Of a stretch of 64,000 nt of DNA, positions 8,401 to 17,329 are shown piece after piece. Source of the DNA: Sphingomonas phyllosphaerae (lineage in GTDB: Bacteria; Pseudomonadota; Alphaproteobacteria; Sphingomonadales; Sphingomonadaceae); contig NZ_JAPYKH010000004.1 of the NCBI RefSeq assembly GCF_029623345.1, forward strand, positions 216,727-280,726. Reading direction: 5' to 3'. The notes beneath the pieces are model-generated. The model saw only the letters and a program-made list of their open reading frames with translations. It was not told the origin of the DNA and did no database searches. The position numbers were made by a program, and so were the translations under genes. Numbering within the stretch: the first letter of the stretch is position 1; every line of letters starts with the position of its first letter.

Positions 8401-9311
8401 GACAGCTCCACCGCGTAGATCTCGTCGGGGCGCCAGCCGAGCCCGAGCGCGATCCGTCCCGCCACCAGCAGCACCATCACCGCCAGCGCGAGGCGCAGAT
8501 ATTCGGGCCGGGCGCGCGCGGCGAACCGCGCGCCGACTTGCGCGCCGACCACCGAGCCGACCAGCAGCAAGGCGGCGAGAACGATGTCGACCGCGCGAGT
8601 CGTGGTGGCGTGGACCATCGTCGCCGCCGCGGTGACGAACAGGATCTGGAACAGGCTGGTGCCGACCACCACTGAGGTCGCCATGCCGAGCAGGTAGATC
8701 ATCGCCGGCACCAGTACGAAGCCGCCGCCGACTCCGAGCAGGATCGTCAGGATGCCGGTGAAGAAGCCGAGCAGCAGCGGCGCCAGTGGGGAGATGTACA
8801 GCCCCGAGGCGTAGAAGCGCATGCGGAAGGGCAGCGCCGCGACCAGCGGATGGTGACGCCGGCGGCGCGGCGGCGCGGCGCGGCGCCCGCGCGCCACCAG
8901 GATCGCGCTCACCGCCTCGCGCAGCATCAGCAGCCCGATCGAGCCGAGCAGCAGCACATAGGTGATCGCGATCGTCGTATCGATCTGTCCCCAGCGCTGG
9001 AGCAGCCGGAACAGCCAGGCGCCGAACAGCGAGCCGAGGACGCCGCCGATCACCAGCACCGTGCCCATGCGCGTGTCGACGCCGTTGCGGCGAAAGTGCG
9101 CGAACACCCCCGAGACGCTCGCGCCGGTCACCTGCGTCGCGGCGGAGGCGGCGGCGACCGTGGGCGGGATGCCGTAGACGATCAGCAGCGGGGTAGTGAG
9201 AAAGCCCCCGCCGACGCCGAACATGCCCGAGAGCAACCCGACGCCCGCGCCGAGCGCGACCATCACGAGCGCGTTCACCGACAGATTCGCGATCGGCAGG
9301 TAGATGTCCAT
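8397..9311 (-). CDS. TauE/SafE-family membrane transporter
   Basis: A 304-residue polytopic inner-membrane protein with about eight helices in two repeats. The family Gly-rich signatures occur in both halves: GVGLLSGMFGVGGGFLTTPLL (residues 23-43) and FTGILTILLGVGGGFVLVP. TauE/SafE proteins are proposed exporters of sulfite or organosulfur anions; the substrate is not identifiable here. The cytoplasmic loop between the halves is unusually basic (RGRRAAPPRRRRHH). It is translationally coupled to the TIGR02186 gene downstream, and its promoter must lie in the 58 bases before the convergent end of the NfrA-like gene. Confidence 0.88.
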   Translation of the reverse strand: MDIYLPIANLSVNALVMVALGAGVGLLSGMFGVGGGFLTTPLLIVYGIPPTVAAASAATQVTGASVSGVFAHFRRNGVDTRMGTVLVIGGVLGSLFGAWLFRLLQRWGQIDTTIAITYVLLLGSIGLLMLREAVSAILVARGRRAAPPRRRRHHPLVAALPFRMRFYASGLYISPLAPLLLGFFTGILTILLGVGGGFVLVPAMIYLLGMATSVVVGTSLFQILFVTAAATMVHATTTRAVDIVLAALLLVGSVVGAQVGARFAARARPEYLRLALAVMVLLVAGRIALGLGWRPDEIYAVELS

Positions 9312-9369
9312 GACGCTCCCAGCCGCTAGCCGGTTCGACGCGCCGATGCCACCGCGCGATCCGCTGACT

Positions 9370-10401
9370 TCAATGATCGATGCCGATCGTCAGCGCCGCG
9401 CCCGAGCCCGGCCGCGCGTCACCGGCGATCCGAGCGCGCCACGCCAGCGTCGCGCGAGCGCGCCCGAGCCGCAGCGTTGCGGTCGGGCCGACGTCGAGCC
9501 GCTCGGCACCGCGCTGCGCCGCGCCCCAAGCACCGATGCCCAGCCGCAGCGTGGCGCCGCCGCGCTTCGTCACGGAATGCTCGACACTTACCGCGCCGTC
9601 GGCGTAGCCGCCGCGCCGCTCGATCACGCCGGCTTGGAGATAGCCGTCGAGCCGCGCCCCGTGGCTCAGCGCCCGGTCGCTGACCCCGCTGCTGGCGCCG
9701 AGACCCCAGCCGCCGCGCAGCCCCGCCACGCCGACGCGGCGCTCGGCCAGCAGGCGGAGCGGCACCGCCGGCGGGTGCCACTCGACCGCCGCGACCGCCT
9801 CGCGCTCGCGCGCCTGGAGCGCCGACACCAGCCGCAGCGAGACCGCGAGTCGCCCCTTGTCATCGAGCGCCCGGGCGACTCGAACGCCCAGCTGTGCGCC
9901 GCCGAGTTGGGGCGCGGCGGTGCTCGTCGTCGCACCGCTGCGGAGCAGCAGCCAACCGGTCTGCGACCAGCGCGGGGACGGTCCGGCGGAGGCGTGGAGC
10001 GCGACGTCCCCGATCTGCTGCATGATCGGCTCGGCCGAAGCCGGCTGCTCTGCGACGACAGCGCCGGAGAGCGGGGCCGGCACTTGTTCCGCCGCACTCG
10101 CCACCGCGGCGATCAGCACCGGTGGATGCACGGGTCGGTGCAAGGCGAGCGGCCGCAACGGAGAGACATGGTCGGACCGATTGCCGGAGGCGGGCATCGA
10201 CCGCCGGGGCTCTACGCGAGCGGTCGCGGCTGCTCGCCGGTAGGAGAGGGATGATGCGACGTGCGGACGGCCGGCGGTCGATGTCACCGTCACCGCCGAG
10301 GGCCGCCACAACACGCTCTCGCGCCACAGCCACGCCCCGCGCGCGCCCATCCATAGTGCGAGCAGCAGCCCCCAGCAACGCAGCGCGCCGCCCCGTGTCA
10401 T
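9370..10401 (-). CDS. Short NfrA-like outer-membrane beta-barrel protein
   Basis: A 343-residue protein whose C-terminal half (about 140-343) consists of alternating amphipathic strands (GGAQLGVRVARALDD, LRLLAERRVGVAG, TATLRLGRARATLAWR), ending in a hydrophobic/His tail as outer-membrane barrels do. It resembles the C-terminal domain of phage N4 adsorption protein NfrA. The N-terminus has one hydrophobic helix (LLLALWMGARGAWLW). E. coli NfrA is about 990 residues with long TPR arrays, and those are absent here. The start ATG 10401 overlaps the glycosyltransferase stop by four bases (ATGA). Probable role: outer-membrane export of a glycan made by its partner. Confidence 0.6.
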   Translation of the reverse strand: MTRGGALRCWGLLLALWMGARGAWLWRESVLWRPSAVTVTSTAGRPHVASSLSYRRAAATARVEPRRSMPASGNRSDHVSPLRPLALHRPVHPPVLIAAVASAAEQVPAPLSGAVVAEQPASAEPIMQQIGDVALHASAGPSPRWSQTGWLLLRSGATTSTAAPQLGGAQLGVRVARALDDKGRLAVSLRLVSALQAREREAVAAVEWHPPAVPLRLLAERRVGVAGLRGGWGLGASSGVSDRALSHGARLDGYLQAGVIERRGGYADGAVSVEHSVTKRGGATLRLGIGAWGAAQRGAERLDVGPTATLRLGRARATLAWRARIAGDARPGSGAALTIGIDH

Positions 10402-11723
10402 GGCAGGTCCGGGAAGCGGTGCGCGGTCTTGTCCCACCGCAGTGGCGTGCCGCACAGGGCGGCGACGTGGAGCCGCAGCGCGCGCCACGTCGACAGCATC
10501 AGCACCGTATTGGCGACCACGATCCGCGGCAGCGCGCGCAGTCCCTCGCGCCAACCATAAGCCGCGGTCGTATGTCGAGCGCGTGCGATCAGCCGCCAGC
10601 CGAGCAGGATCCCGTTGACCGCGACGAGCGTACGAAGGCCGTGGCCTGTCGCCGGCGGCGACTCGCCGCGCCAGTGGTGGCCGAGCATGCTGATCGTCGC
10701 GAGCACCGCCGCGGCATAAGCCGTCGCCACCGCGGCGGCGGCGAGCGGCGCGCGGCGGTCGCGCCAGCGCATCCAGCGTTCGGCCAGGCGCGACGCGCCC
10801 CATCCGGTACGGTCCCAGCCGGTGAGCGCGATCCCGCCGATCCAGCGCGCCTTCTGCCGCACCGCATGCGTCAGCGTGTCGGGAAAGTAGGCGCGCGTCG
10901 CGATCAGTCCACCGTCCGCGTCACGCTGGCGCACGAAGCGCACCGCCATGCCGAGCGAGGCTGCGCGGAGCCCCAGCTCATAGTCTTCGGTCAGGCTGTC
11001 CGCCGCGAACGGCAGGCCGGTGGCGCCGGCGAGCCGCTCCAAAGCGTCGTAGCGGATCGCACAACCCACCCCGGCGAGCGGCAGCGAGGCACCGAGCGCG
11101 GCGCGCGCCACGAGGTCGCGCGCGTGCGTCTCGGCGAACTCGTCGGCGTAGTGGCCGGTAACCCAGCGCTGCGCCGGATCGATCAGCGGCAGCACCGGCA
11201 GCTGAATGAGCCCCGCGCCACGCAGCGCCTGCTCGGCCGTGCGCAGCTCGAGCGGGTGGACCATGTCCTCGGCGTCGTGCAGCACCACCGCGTCGGGCCG
11301 CGACGCAGGCTCGGCGGTGAGGGCCTGCCACAGCTGGTTGAGGCAGTCGGCCTTGGTAGTGGGGCCATCATGGTCGCCCACTACCAGCCGGACTCGCGGA
11401 TCGTCGACCGCGCGCACGGCCGCGGCGGTGGCGGGATCGTTCGGATAGCAGCCGACGTAGAGGCGATAGGCGGAATGGTCGTAGCGTTCGAGCGTCGCGC
11501 GGAGCATCGCGCCGATCACCTGCTCCTCGCGCCAGGCGGGAATGAACACCGCGAAGCGGAGGCGCGGCGACGACAAGCCGGTTCGGATCTCCGAGTCGGC
11601 GCGTCGTGTCACCGCCGCGATCAGATCGAGTATCAGGTCGTCCAAGCCTAGGACGAAGAGCACGACCGCGGCGAACAGCGTCGCCTCAATGCCGCCACGG
11701 TCGAGCAGATCGAGCCCGGTCAC
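10398..11723 (-). CDS. NfrB-like inner-membrane glycosyltransferase (GT2 family)
   Basis: A 441-residue membrane glycosyltransferase. N-terminal helix (ATLFAAVVLFVLGLDDLILD); GT2 core with FIPAWREEQVIGAML, the nucleotide-sugar/metal motif HDAED at 149-153, the acceptor-site TEDYELGLRA and QKARWIGG; and two or three C-terminal helices. This arrangement matches NfrB/NrfB, the inner-membrane part of the phage N4 receptor, which synthesises a secreted surface glycan. The C-terminal MshEN-like regulatory domain of the E. coli protein is missing. The start is GTG 11723. It is preceded by a 322-base region rich in hairpins and is coupled to the barrel gene downstream. Confidence 0.75.
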   Translation of the reverse strand: MTGLDLLDRGGIEATLFAAVVLFVLGLDDLILDLIAAVTRRADSEIRTGLSSPRLRFAVFIPAWREEQVIGAMLRATLERYDHSAYRLYVGCYPNDPATAAAVRAVDDPRVRLVVGDHDGPTTKADCLNQLWQALTAEPASRPDAVVLHDAEDMVHPLELRTAEQALRGAGLIQLPVLPLIDPAQRWVTGHYADEFAETHARDLVARAALGASLPLAGVGCAIRYDALERLAGATGLPFAADSLTEDYELGLRAASLGMAVRFVRQRDADGGLIATRAYFPDTLTHAVRQKARWIGGIALTGWDRTGWGASRLAERWMRWRDRRAPLAAAAVATAYAAAVLATISMLGHHWRGESPPATGHGLRTLVAVNGILLGWRLIARARHTTAAYGWREGLRALPRIVVANTVLMLSTWRALRLHVAALCGTPLRWDKTAHRFPDLP

Positions 11724-12045
11724 GGCCGCCGTCCCGTCGCTGACACATGATCTACGTCAGATTTTTCTGCTGACCTGTGGCCAATCGGCAACGCTCGCGA
11801 GAAAGCGTTAACCGTCGCGAACAAAGCGCCAGCGCGCGCGTTAGCCGCCGCGGTCCCTTTCCCCCTTTCGGGACCGGTGCCGACCCCAAGCCGGTACTGG
11901 CCGCGTCGCGGCGTTAGTAGCGACGCGGCCGAACCGCGGGTGAGGAGTGACAGGCTCGTAGGCTCGCTAGACACCCGAGTCTTGTAGGTGGGTCAATCGA
12001 CCGTCGCGGCGCAGGATTACATGAGCGCAGCCCGCGACGGCGAGA
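11724..12045. other. 322-base intergenic region with three consecutive hairpins
   Basis: No convincing gene. It lies between bamE and the NfrB-like gene, both leftward. Three hairpins are adjacent: 11852-11857 with 11870-11875 (GGTCCC/GGGACC), 11873-11877 with 11891-11895 (ACCGG/CCGGT, overlapping the first), and 11899-11909 with 11920-11930, an 11-bp perfect stem (GGCCGCGTCGC/GCGACGCGGCC) with a 10-base loop. None has a U-tract. It could be a long structured 5' leader of the NfrB-like gene, a Rho-dependent terminator region after bamE, or a small RNA. Confidence 0.5.
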
Positions 12046-12519
12046 TCACGGTCCTGTGCTGCCGCCCCCCGGGCCACCGCCACCGCCCGCGCCCGCCGCG
12101 CCGACCGTGCCGATGTTGCCGAACAGGTCCTGGAAGAAGCCGCGCTTGCGGCCCAGCGTCGGGGTCGTCTTGCCGTCCGGCTTGAGCGAGACGACCTGGT
12201 CGATCCCCGACTTGCGCACCGTGGTGACGTTGCCGGCTTGGTCGAAGCTGATCTGCATCGTCAGCTGGTCGCGCGGTTTGGGCGGAGTGAACGCCAGGTT
12301 GCGGCTGTCGCGCGACACATAATACCAGTCGCCTTGGTTAAACTGGCTCGCGAAGCTGGGCGTACCGAGCGTGGCCAGCACCGACTGGCGATTGTCGACC
12401 CCGGGCTGGATCGAGTTCACCAGATCGGCGTCGACGATATAGCCCTGGTGCGAGCGCAGCGGCGTGCACCCGGCGGCGAGGACGCCGGCAGCCAAAGCGA
12501 GAGGAAGAAGGGGGCGCAT
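12046..12519 (-). CDS. bamE: Outer membrane assembly lipoprotein BamE (SmpA/OmlA)
   Basis: A 157-residue lipoprotein of the beta-barrel assembly machine. Signal peptide with lipobox LAAGC (Cys about residue 18), then the BamE fold: GYIVDADLVNSIQPGVDNRQSVLATLGTPS, GDWYYVSRDSRNLAF and QISFDQAGNVTTV. The C-terminal tail is rich in Gly and is longer than in E. coli BamE. ATG 12519 begins the signal peptide; an upstream in-frame ATG at 12591 would put 24 polar residues before it. It is divergent from the bc1-chaperone gene (gap 132 bases), a pairing conserved in sphingomonads. Confidence 0.93.
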   Translation of the reverse strand: MRPLLPLALAAGVLAAGCTPLRSHQGYIVDADLVNSIQPGVDNRQSVLATLGTPSFASQFNQGDWYYVSRDSRNLAFTPPKPRDQLTMQISFDQAGNVTTVRKSGIDQVVSLKPDGKTTPTLGRKRGFFQDLFGNIGTVGAAGAGGGGGPGGGSTGP

Positions 12520-12651
12520 CGATACTCCGCGGAAACGTAGCTGCTTGCCCGCGCGGCACGCGCGCGTGGACATTGCGGCCTCGCGCCTCAATATGCCGCC
12601 GCGCGGGGCGAGACAAGCGCCGCGCCGATCGGTCGAGAGGAAGAGCTACAG

Positions 12652-13173
12652 GTGGGTTGGTTGAGTGGGTGGCTGCGCGGGCGCGGACCGCGCAACGAGG
12701 CGTTGCCGCTGTACGACGCGGTGGTGGCGCGCGCGCGCCGGCCGCACTGGTATCTCGACGGCGCGGTGCCAGACACGCTCGACGGTCGCTTCGACATGGT
12801 CGCCGCGGTGCTGGCGATGGTGCTGCTGCGGCTCGAGCAGACGCCCGACGGTACCGACGCTTCGGTGCGGCTCACCGAGCGGTTCGTCGACGACATGGAC
12901 GCGCAGGTGCGCCAGATCGGCTTCGGCGACATGGTCGTGGGCAAGCATGTCGGTAAGATGATGGGCATGCTGGGCGGACGACTCGGCGTCTATCGCGAGG
13001 GACTGGCCGCTCCGGACGACCTCGTGCTCGACGCCGCGCTGGTGCGCAACCTCTATCGCGGCGCGACGCCCGACGCCGCCGCGCTGGCGCACGTGCGCGC
13101 CGAGCTCAAGGCACTGCGCCGTGACCTCGACCCGCTGAGCGTGAGTGAATTGATGGAAGGACGATGGGTGTGA
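12652..13173 (+). CDS. Ubiquinol-cytochrome c chaperone (CBP3-like)
   Basis: A 173-residue soluble protein of the ubiquinol-cytochrome c chaperone family, which in mitochondria (CBP3) helps assemble cytochrome b into complex III. Recognisable segments are PHWYLDGAVPDTLDGRFDMVA, RLTERFVDDMDAQVRQIGFGDMVVGKHVGKMMGMLGGR and AALVRNLYRG, all conserved in the alphaproteobacterial members. The start is GTG 12652, 14 bases after an AGAGGAAGAG purine tract. Its last ten bases overlap yceD, so the two are cotranscribed. Confidence 0.9.
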   Translation: MGWLSGWLRGRGPRNEALPLYDAVVARARRPHWYLDGAVPDTLDGRFDMVAAVLAMVLLRLEQTPDGTDASVRLTERFVDDMDAQVRQIGFGDMVVGKHVGKMMGMLGGRLGVYREGLAAPDDLVLDAALVRNLYRGATPDAAALAHVRAELKALRRDLDPLSVSELMEGRWV

Positions 13174-13697
13174 CGACGGAATTCTCCCGCGTGGAGCGGC
13201 TCGACACGATCGGCGGCGAGGATCGCGCGGTGACGATCGCGGCCGACGCCGACGAGCGCGCCGCGCTGGCGCGTCGCTTCGACCTGGTCGCGGTCGAGCG
13301 GCTCGCCGGCGCGTTCGCGGTGCGGCGCGATCCCGCTGGTGTGCTGGTGAGCGGCACCGTGCGCGCGGACGTGGTGCAGGCCTGTTCGGTCACGGGTGAC
13401 CCGCTGCCCGCGACGATCGACGAGCCCGTCGCGCTGCGCTTCGTCGCGCCGAGCGCCGGTGGCGACGACGAGATCGAGCTCGGCGGCGACTCGATCGATA
13501 CGGTCGAGCTCGAGGGCGGGGGCGTGGACCTTGGCGAGGTCGCGGCGGAGACGATGGCGCTCGCGCTCGATCCGTTCCCGCGCAGCCCGCGCGCCGAGGC
13601 GGTGCTGCGCGTGGCGGGCGTGCTGAGCGAGGAGGAGGCCGGACCCTTCGGCGCGCTCGCCGGGCTCAAGGCCAAGCTTGCCGCGCCGAAGGACTGA
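13164..13697 (+). CDS. yceD: YceD family protein (DUF177)
   Basis: A 177-residue YceD/DUF177 protein, linked to 23S rRNA or large-subunit metabolism and widely found next to rpmF. Family marks: VQACSVTGDPLPATIDEPVALRF in the middle and VDLGEVAAETMALALDPFPRSP towards the end. The usual second cysteine of the CxxC pair is not seen, only one Cys (residue 73). The start ATG overlaps the chaperone gene. Unlike in many bacteria, rpmF and plsX do not follow; a convergent S41 peptidase gene does, 13 bases away. Confidence 0.88.
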   Translation: MGVTTEFSRVERLDTIGGEDRAVTIAADADERAALARRFDLVAVERLAGAFAVRRDPAGVLVSGTVRADVVQACSVTGDPLPATIDEPVALRFVAPSAGGDDEIELGGDSIDTVELEGGGVDLGEVAAETMALALDPFPRSPRAEAVLRVAGVLSEEEAGPFGALAGLKAKLAAPKD

Positions 13698-13710
13698 GCC
13701 GCCCCGAGGA

Positions 13711-15165
13711 TCAGAACAGGCCGGGCTGGTCGCGCTGCGCTGCGTTCGGGTGCGGTACGGTCAGCGGCCGGTTGGCCGGCGCGAACAGCTGCGTCGAGCG
13801 GCTCGCACTCGCGCTCGTGCCGATCGGGGTGCAGCTCCGCCCGGCGATATAGTCGAGCGCGGTGCGCAGCGAGAGTTCGGCGGGGTCGCCGAGCGCGTGG
13901 GAAACGTCGTCATCCGCCTGGCAGCTCGCTTCGACCTTGGTGGCGAGGCCGTTGAAATAGTCGCCCTGCCGAGCCGAATTCTGCAGCGCGAGCGAAACCG
14001 CGAGCAGCCGGTCGTCGGTGCATGACGGATTGTCGAACGGAATCTGGCCGACCGGCTTGCCATAGGTGTTGCTGCCGATGAGCGCGACATTGGCGTGGAG
14101 GTAGGGGATCAGCGCGTTGATGACATATTCGCTCGCCGAGGCGGTCGCACCGGTGCCGATGAAGGCGATGCGCGTGGGCGCGATCGCCTGCGCCTCCTGC
14201 CGAAAGTAGCGGATGCGGTCCTGGCTGGATTTTGACAGGCGATAGCTGGTGTACGCCTGCACGTCCGAGGTCGAACGGCCTCCACCGAGCAGGTCGGTGA
14301 AGGTCTCGGCGGTGGCGAGCAGTCCGCCGCCATTGTAGCGCAGGTCGATCACCAGATCGGCCACCCCCTGCGCGCGGAAGGTGGCGAAGGCGCTGCGCAG
14401 CTCGTCGTCGGCGCTGGAGATGAAGGTGCGCAGGTTGATGTAGCCGACCTTGCGACCACCCGAGTCGAGCACCTTGACGCCGTAGCGCGACGATACCGGA
14501 GCCAGCGAGTAATTGGCGGTCGTAAGCGTCACCACCCGTGTTCCGGCGGCGTCGCTGACGCGCAACACGCGCGCGCTGCCAGGCGTCGTGTCATCGAACG
14601 GCGCGTTGAGCGCGTCATAATCGTTCTTGGCGATGATGTCGCTGACGTCGCGCAGGTTGGCGGTCGAGGTCCCGACCGCGAGGATCTCGGTGCCGCGATC
14701 GATGCCGGCGGCAAACGCGGGCGTGTTCTCGAACGCCTCGCGAACGAACAGCCGGTTGCTCGCGGTCAGCGCGAGCCGAACGCCGATCCCGGCGGTCTTG
14801 CCCGAGGCATAATAGGCCGCGTCGGCCGACGCCGAAGTGACATAGGTGAAATGGCGATCGCGATTCTGCGCGCGCGCCGGGGCGGTGAGCGCGTCGACAT
14901 AGTCGTCGAGCGTGCTGTAGCTGGCCGGGTTGACGTTGCCCGCGAGCAGCTCGGGATAGCGGTACCATTCGTTGAGGATCGAGAACGCCCAGTCCTGCCG
15001 TGCGCGCAGCGTGCAGCCGCCGGTGCTTCCGGTACTGCCGGTGCCGCCGCCCACCGCAGCCGATCCGCCGCCCGTGACGCCCCCGCTGGCACGATCATCG
15101 CCGCCGCCGCACCCCGCCAGCATCCCTGCCAGCGCGAGCGCGCCCACCCACCGCGGTGTACGCAT
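13711..15165 (-). CDS. S41-family peptidase lipoprotein (tail-specific protease type)
   Basis: A 484-residue exported lipoprotein. Signal peptide with lipobox LAGC followed by a Gly/Ser-rich spacer; a helical N-domain (WAFSILNEWYRYPELL), a PDZ-like domain around AGIGVRLAL...GIDRGTEILAVG, then the S41 protease core with LVIDLRYNGGG and GTGATASASEYV, which includes the likely nucleophilic serine. S41 enzymes degrade or trim envelope proteins. I use ATG 15165, which has AGGAG six bases upstream, instead of the GTG immediately before it. It converges on yceD and is divergent from the small lipoprotein gene. Confidence 0.88.
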   Translation of the reverse strand: MRTPRWVGALALAGMLAGCGGGDDRASGGVTGGGSAAVGGGTGSTGSTGGCTLRARQDWAFSILNEWYRYPELLAGNVNPASYSTLDDYVDALTAPARAQNRDRHFTYVTSASADAAYYASGKTAGIGVRLALTASNRLFVREAFENTPAFAAGIDRGTEILAVGTSTANLRDVSDIIAKNDYDALNAPFDDTTPGSARVLRVSDAAGTRVVTLTTANYSLAPVSSRYGVKVLDSGGRKVGYINLRTFISSADDELRSAFATFRAQGVADLVIDLRYNGGGLLATAETFTDLLGGGRSTSDVQAYTSYRLSKSSQDRIRYFRQEAQAIAPTRIAFIGTGATASASEYVINALIPYLHANVALIGSNTYGKPVGQIPFDNPSCTDDRLLAVSLALQNSARQGDYFNGLATKVEASCQADDDVSHALGDPAELSLRTALDYIAGRSCTPIGTSASASRSTQLFAPANRPLTVPHPNAAQRDQPGLF

Positions 15166-15294
15166 CACTTACTCCTACGAACCCACCTCATTGGTATCGT
15201 GACCTCAGCTACTTGTATATGGCGCCGCCAGGCGGCCGCGGCGGAGAACGCCCCAGACTGGCGCCATCGCGCCGCGATCTGCTAGCGTGCCGCC

Positions 15295-15651
15295 ATGACC
15301 CCGCGCCCGCTCTTCCCGCTCGCCCTCCCCGTCCTGCTCGCGCTCGCCGGCTGCGGTGGCGGCGAGACCGCCAACCAGGCCGCCGCGGCGACGCCGCGCG
15401 GCGACTATGTCGCGAAGATGCAGGCGCTCAACGAGAAGGAACGCAACGTTGCGCTGTTCCGCGCGATCCGTGACGCGGGCCGCTCGTGCCAGCAGGTCGA
15501 CCGTTCGGTGCCGACCGACCCGGTCGCGGGCAAGGCCGCCTGGGTCGCCACCTGCGACGACCAGTCCGCCTGGCTGATCACGCTGGACGATACCGGCACC
15601 GCCACCGTCACCGACGCGCGCGCGATCGCGGGGCGCAGCGCGACCGGCTGA
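15295..15651 (+). CDS. Small lipoprotein of unknown function
   Basis: A 118-residue lipoprotein: signal peptide with lipobox LALAGC (Cys at about 20), then a mostly polar domain with two further cysteines (SCQQVD and ATCDDQ) that could pair, and a beta-rich end (SAWLITLDDTGTATVTD). I do not recognise a named domain, though small exported proteins of this layout are common in sphingomonads. It stands between the divergent S41 gene and the convergent M23 gene, so it is probably a single-gene transcript. Confidence 0.75.
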   Translation: MTPRPLFPLALPVLLALAGCGGGETANQAAAATPRGDYVAKMQALNEKERNVALFRAIRDAGRSCQQVDRSVPTDPVAGKAAWVATCDDQSAWLITLDDTGTATVTDARAIAGRSATG

Positions 15652-15657
15652 GCTCGT

Positions 15658-17127
15658 CTATCCGATCAGCCGCGCGATCTTGGCACGCAACGCGCGGATC
15701 GTTTCGGCAGGCAGCGTCTGCACGCTCGACAGCGACAAGGTGCGCGGGTTGACCGGCTGGCCGTTCTTCCAGACTTCCCAGTGCAGGTGCGGCCCGGTCG
15801 AGATGCCGGTCGAGCCGACATAGCCGATCACCTGTCCGCGCCGCACCCGCGCCCCCTGGCCGACGCCGAAGCGGCTCATATGGCCGTAGCCGGTCACGAG
15901 GCCGGCGCCGTGCGCCAGCTTGATGAAATTGCCGTAGCCGCCGGCGCGCCCGGCGAACTGCACCACCCCGTCCATCGCAGCGTAGATCGGACTGCCGTAG
16001 GGCGCGCCGATGTCGGTGCCCTTGTGCATCCGCATGAAGCCGAGCAGCGGGTGCATCCGCATCCCGAAGGTGGAGGTGATCCGCCCCGCCACCGGCATCC
16101 CCATCGCGCCGCGGTGCTCGATCGTGCCCGAGGGGTCCAGCATCTGTCCGCCCTCGCCGTCCTTGTCGCCCCAGCGCACCAGCCGCAGCTGCCGGCGGCC
16201 GTGTGCCAGGCCGGCATATTGCAGCTGGCCGATCTCGACCTCGCCGGTGGCGGCGCGCGCTTGGTCGGCGACGATGTCGAAGCGGTCGTCACTGCCGAGC
16301 TGGCCGATCGGCAGCTGCGCCGCGATCGCCTTGATATAGGTCTCGACCACGCGCGCGGGAACGCCCGCGGCGCGCGCCGAGCGGTAGAGTCCGGCGCCCA
16401 CCGTGCCAGTGACGTGGAGCGGGGTGCGATCGATCGCGATCGACTGGCGATCGAGCACCAGCCCCTCGCCGGCGCGCTGCACCACCAGCTTGAGGTCGAA
16501 GGCGGCGCGGAAGGCGAGCCGCTCGAGCGGGCGCGGCTGGAACTTGGTCGGGCGGCGGCCGAGCGTCAGCGCCAGCACCGTGCCCGGCTTGAGCGAGTCG
16601 AGCGCCACCGCGTCGCCGACCAGCCCCGCGATCCGTCCCGCCTCGCCGCCGCCGATGCCGGCGCGCTGCAAGGCGGTGCGCAGCGTGTCGCCGTCGGCGA
16701 GCGCGGCGCTGAGCTCGATCTGCGGGCGCTCGGGCGTCTCGGCGAGCGGGCGCACCAGCGCGGTCGCCGCCATGCGCCGCCCGGTGGTGGCACCGAGCGC
16801 GAGCGGCGCGACCCCCTGGGTACGCGCCTCCTCGAGGCTGGCGCGGTCGCCCGGCGCGGCGACGTCACCGGTGATCGCGGGGAGTCCGGGGTTGAGCTGC
16901 CACGCCCCCCAGCACAGCGCCGCGCAGGTGGCGAGGCCGCGCCACCAGGTGCGGCTGCCGATGTCTTGGCCGAGGTCGGGGACCCAGTCGGCGCGGGCCA
17001 GCGCGACTCGGGCGCGATCGAGCGCGCCGCGCTCGGCGAGCGGCACCAGCTGGCGTCCGAACGCGCGACCGCTGCCGCGCCCGCCGGCGCCCGCCAGCTC
17101 CATCCCCTGATCGTCGCGCAAGAACAC
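15658..17127 (-). CDS. M23-family peptidoglycan endopeptidase, membrane anchored
   Basis: A 489-residue protein with one N-terminal transmembrane segment (TWWRGLATCAALCWGAWQL), a long periplasmic region with an OapA/LysM-like part, and a C-terminal LytM/M23 zinc endopeptidase domain (about 350-455). Zinc-site motifs: MHKGTDIGAPYGSPI (H and D), GYGHMSRFGVGQGARV and GPHLHWEVWKNGQPVNP (HxH). M23 enzymes cut peptide cross-links in the wall or activate amidases. GTG 17127 is preferred because GGAAGG precedes it; ATG 17103 would remove eight residues. It ends seven bases from the convergent lipoprotein gene. Confidence 0.88.
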   Translation of the reverse strand: MFLRDDQGMELAGAGGRGSGRAFGRQLVPLAERGALDRARVALARADWVPDLGQDIGSRTWWRGLATCAALCWGAWQLNPGLPAITGDVAAPGDRASLEEARTQGVAPLALGATTGRRMAATALVRPLAETPERPQIELSAALADGDTLRTALQRAGIGGGEAGRIAGLVGDAVALDSLKPGTVLALTLGRRPTKFQPRPLERLAFRAAFDLKLVVQRAGEGLVLDRQSIAIDRTPLHVTGTVGAGLYRSARAAGVPARVVETYIKAIAAQLPIGQLGSDDRFDIVADQARAATGEVEIGQLQYAGLAHGRRQLRLVRWGDKDGEGGQMLDPSGTIEHRGAMGMPVAGRITSTFGMRMHPLLGFMRMHKGTDIGAPYGSPIYAAMDGVVQFAGRAGGYGNFIKLAHGAGLVTGYGHMSRFGVGQGARVRRGQVIGYVGSTGISTGPHLHWEVWKNGQPVNPRTLSLSSVQTLPAETIRALRAKIARLIG

Positions 17128-17329
17128 GTCGGCCGCCGCCTTCCGTCACGCGCCGAACCTACCCCCCGGCGCTTGGGTGCGAGCGTTGTGGAGAAGAGGT
17201 GCTAAAGTCAAATTAACCGCACCCCGCCGCGGCGATCGCTGCGGCGGGCCGGTGGTGTCCGGCGGCGGGCCGCGCCGGAGACTGAGCGCGATTGCATCCG
17301 GTCAACACAGACCCGATGTAGTCTGGGTC

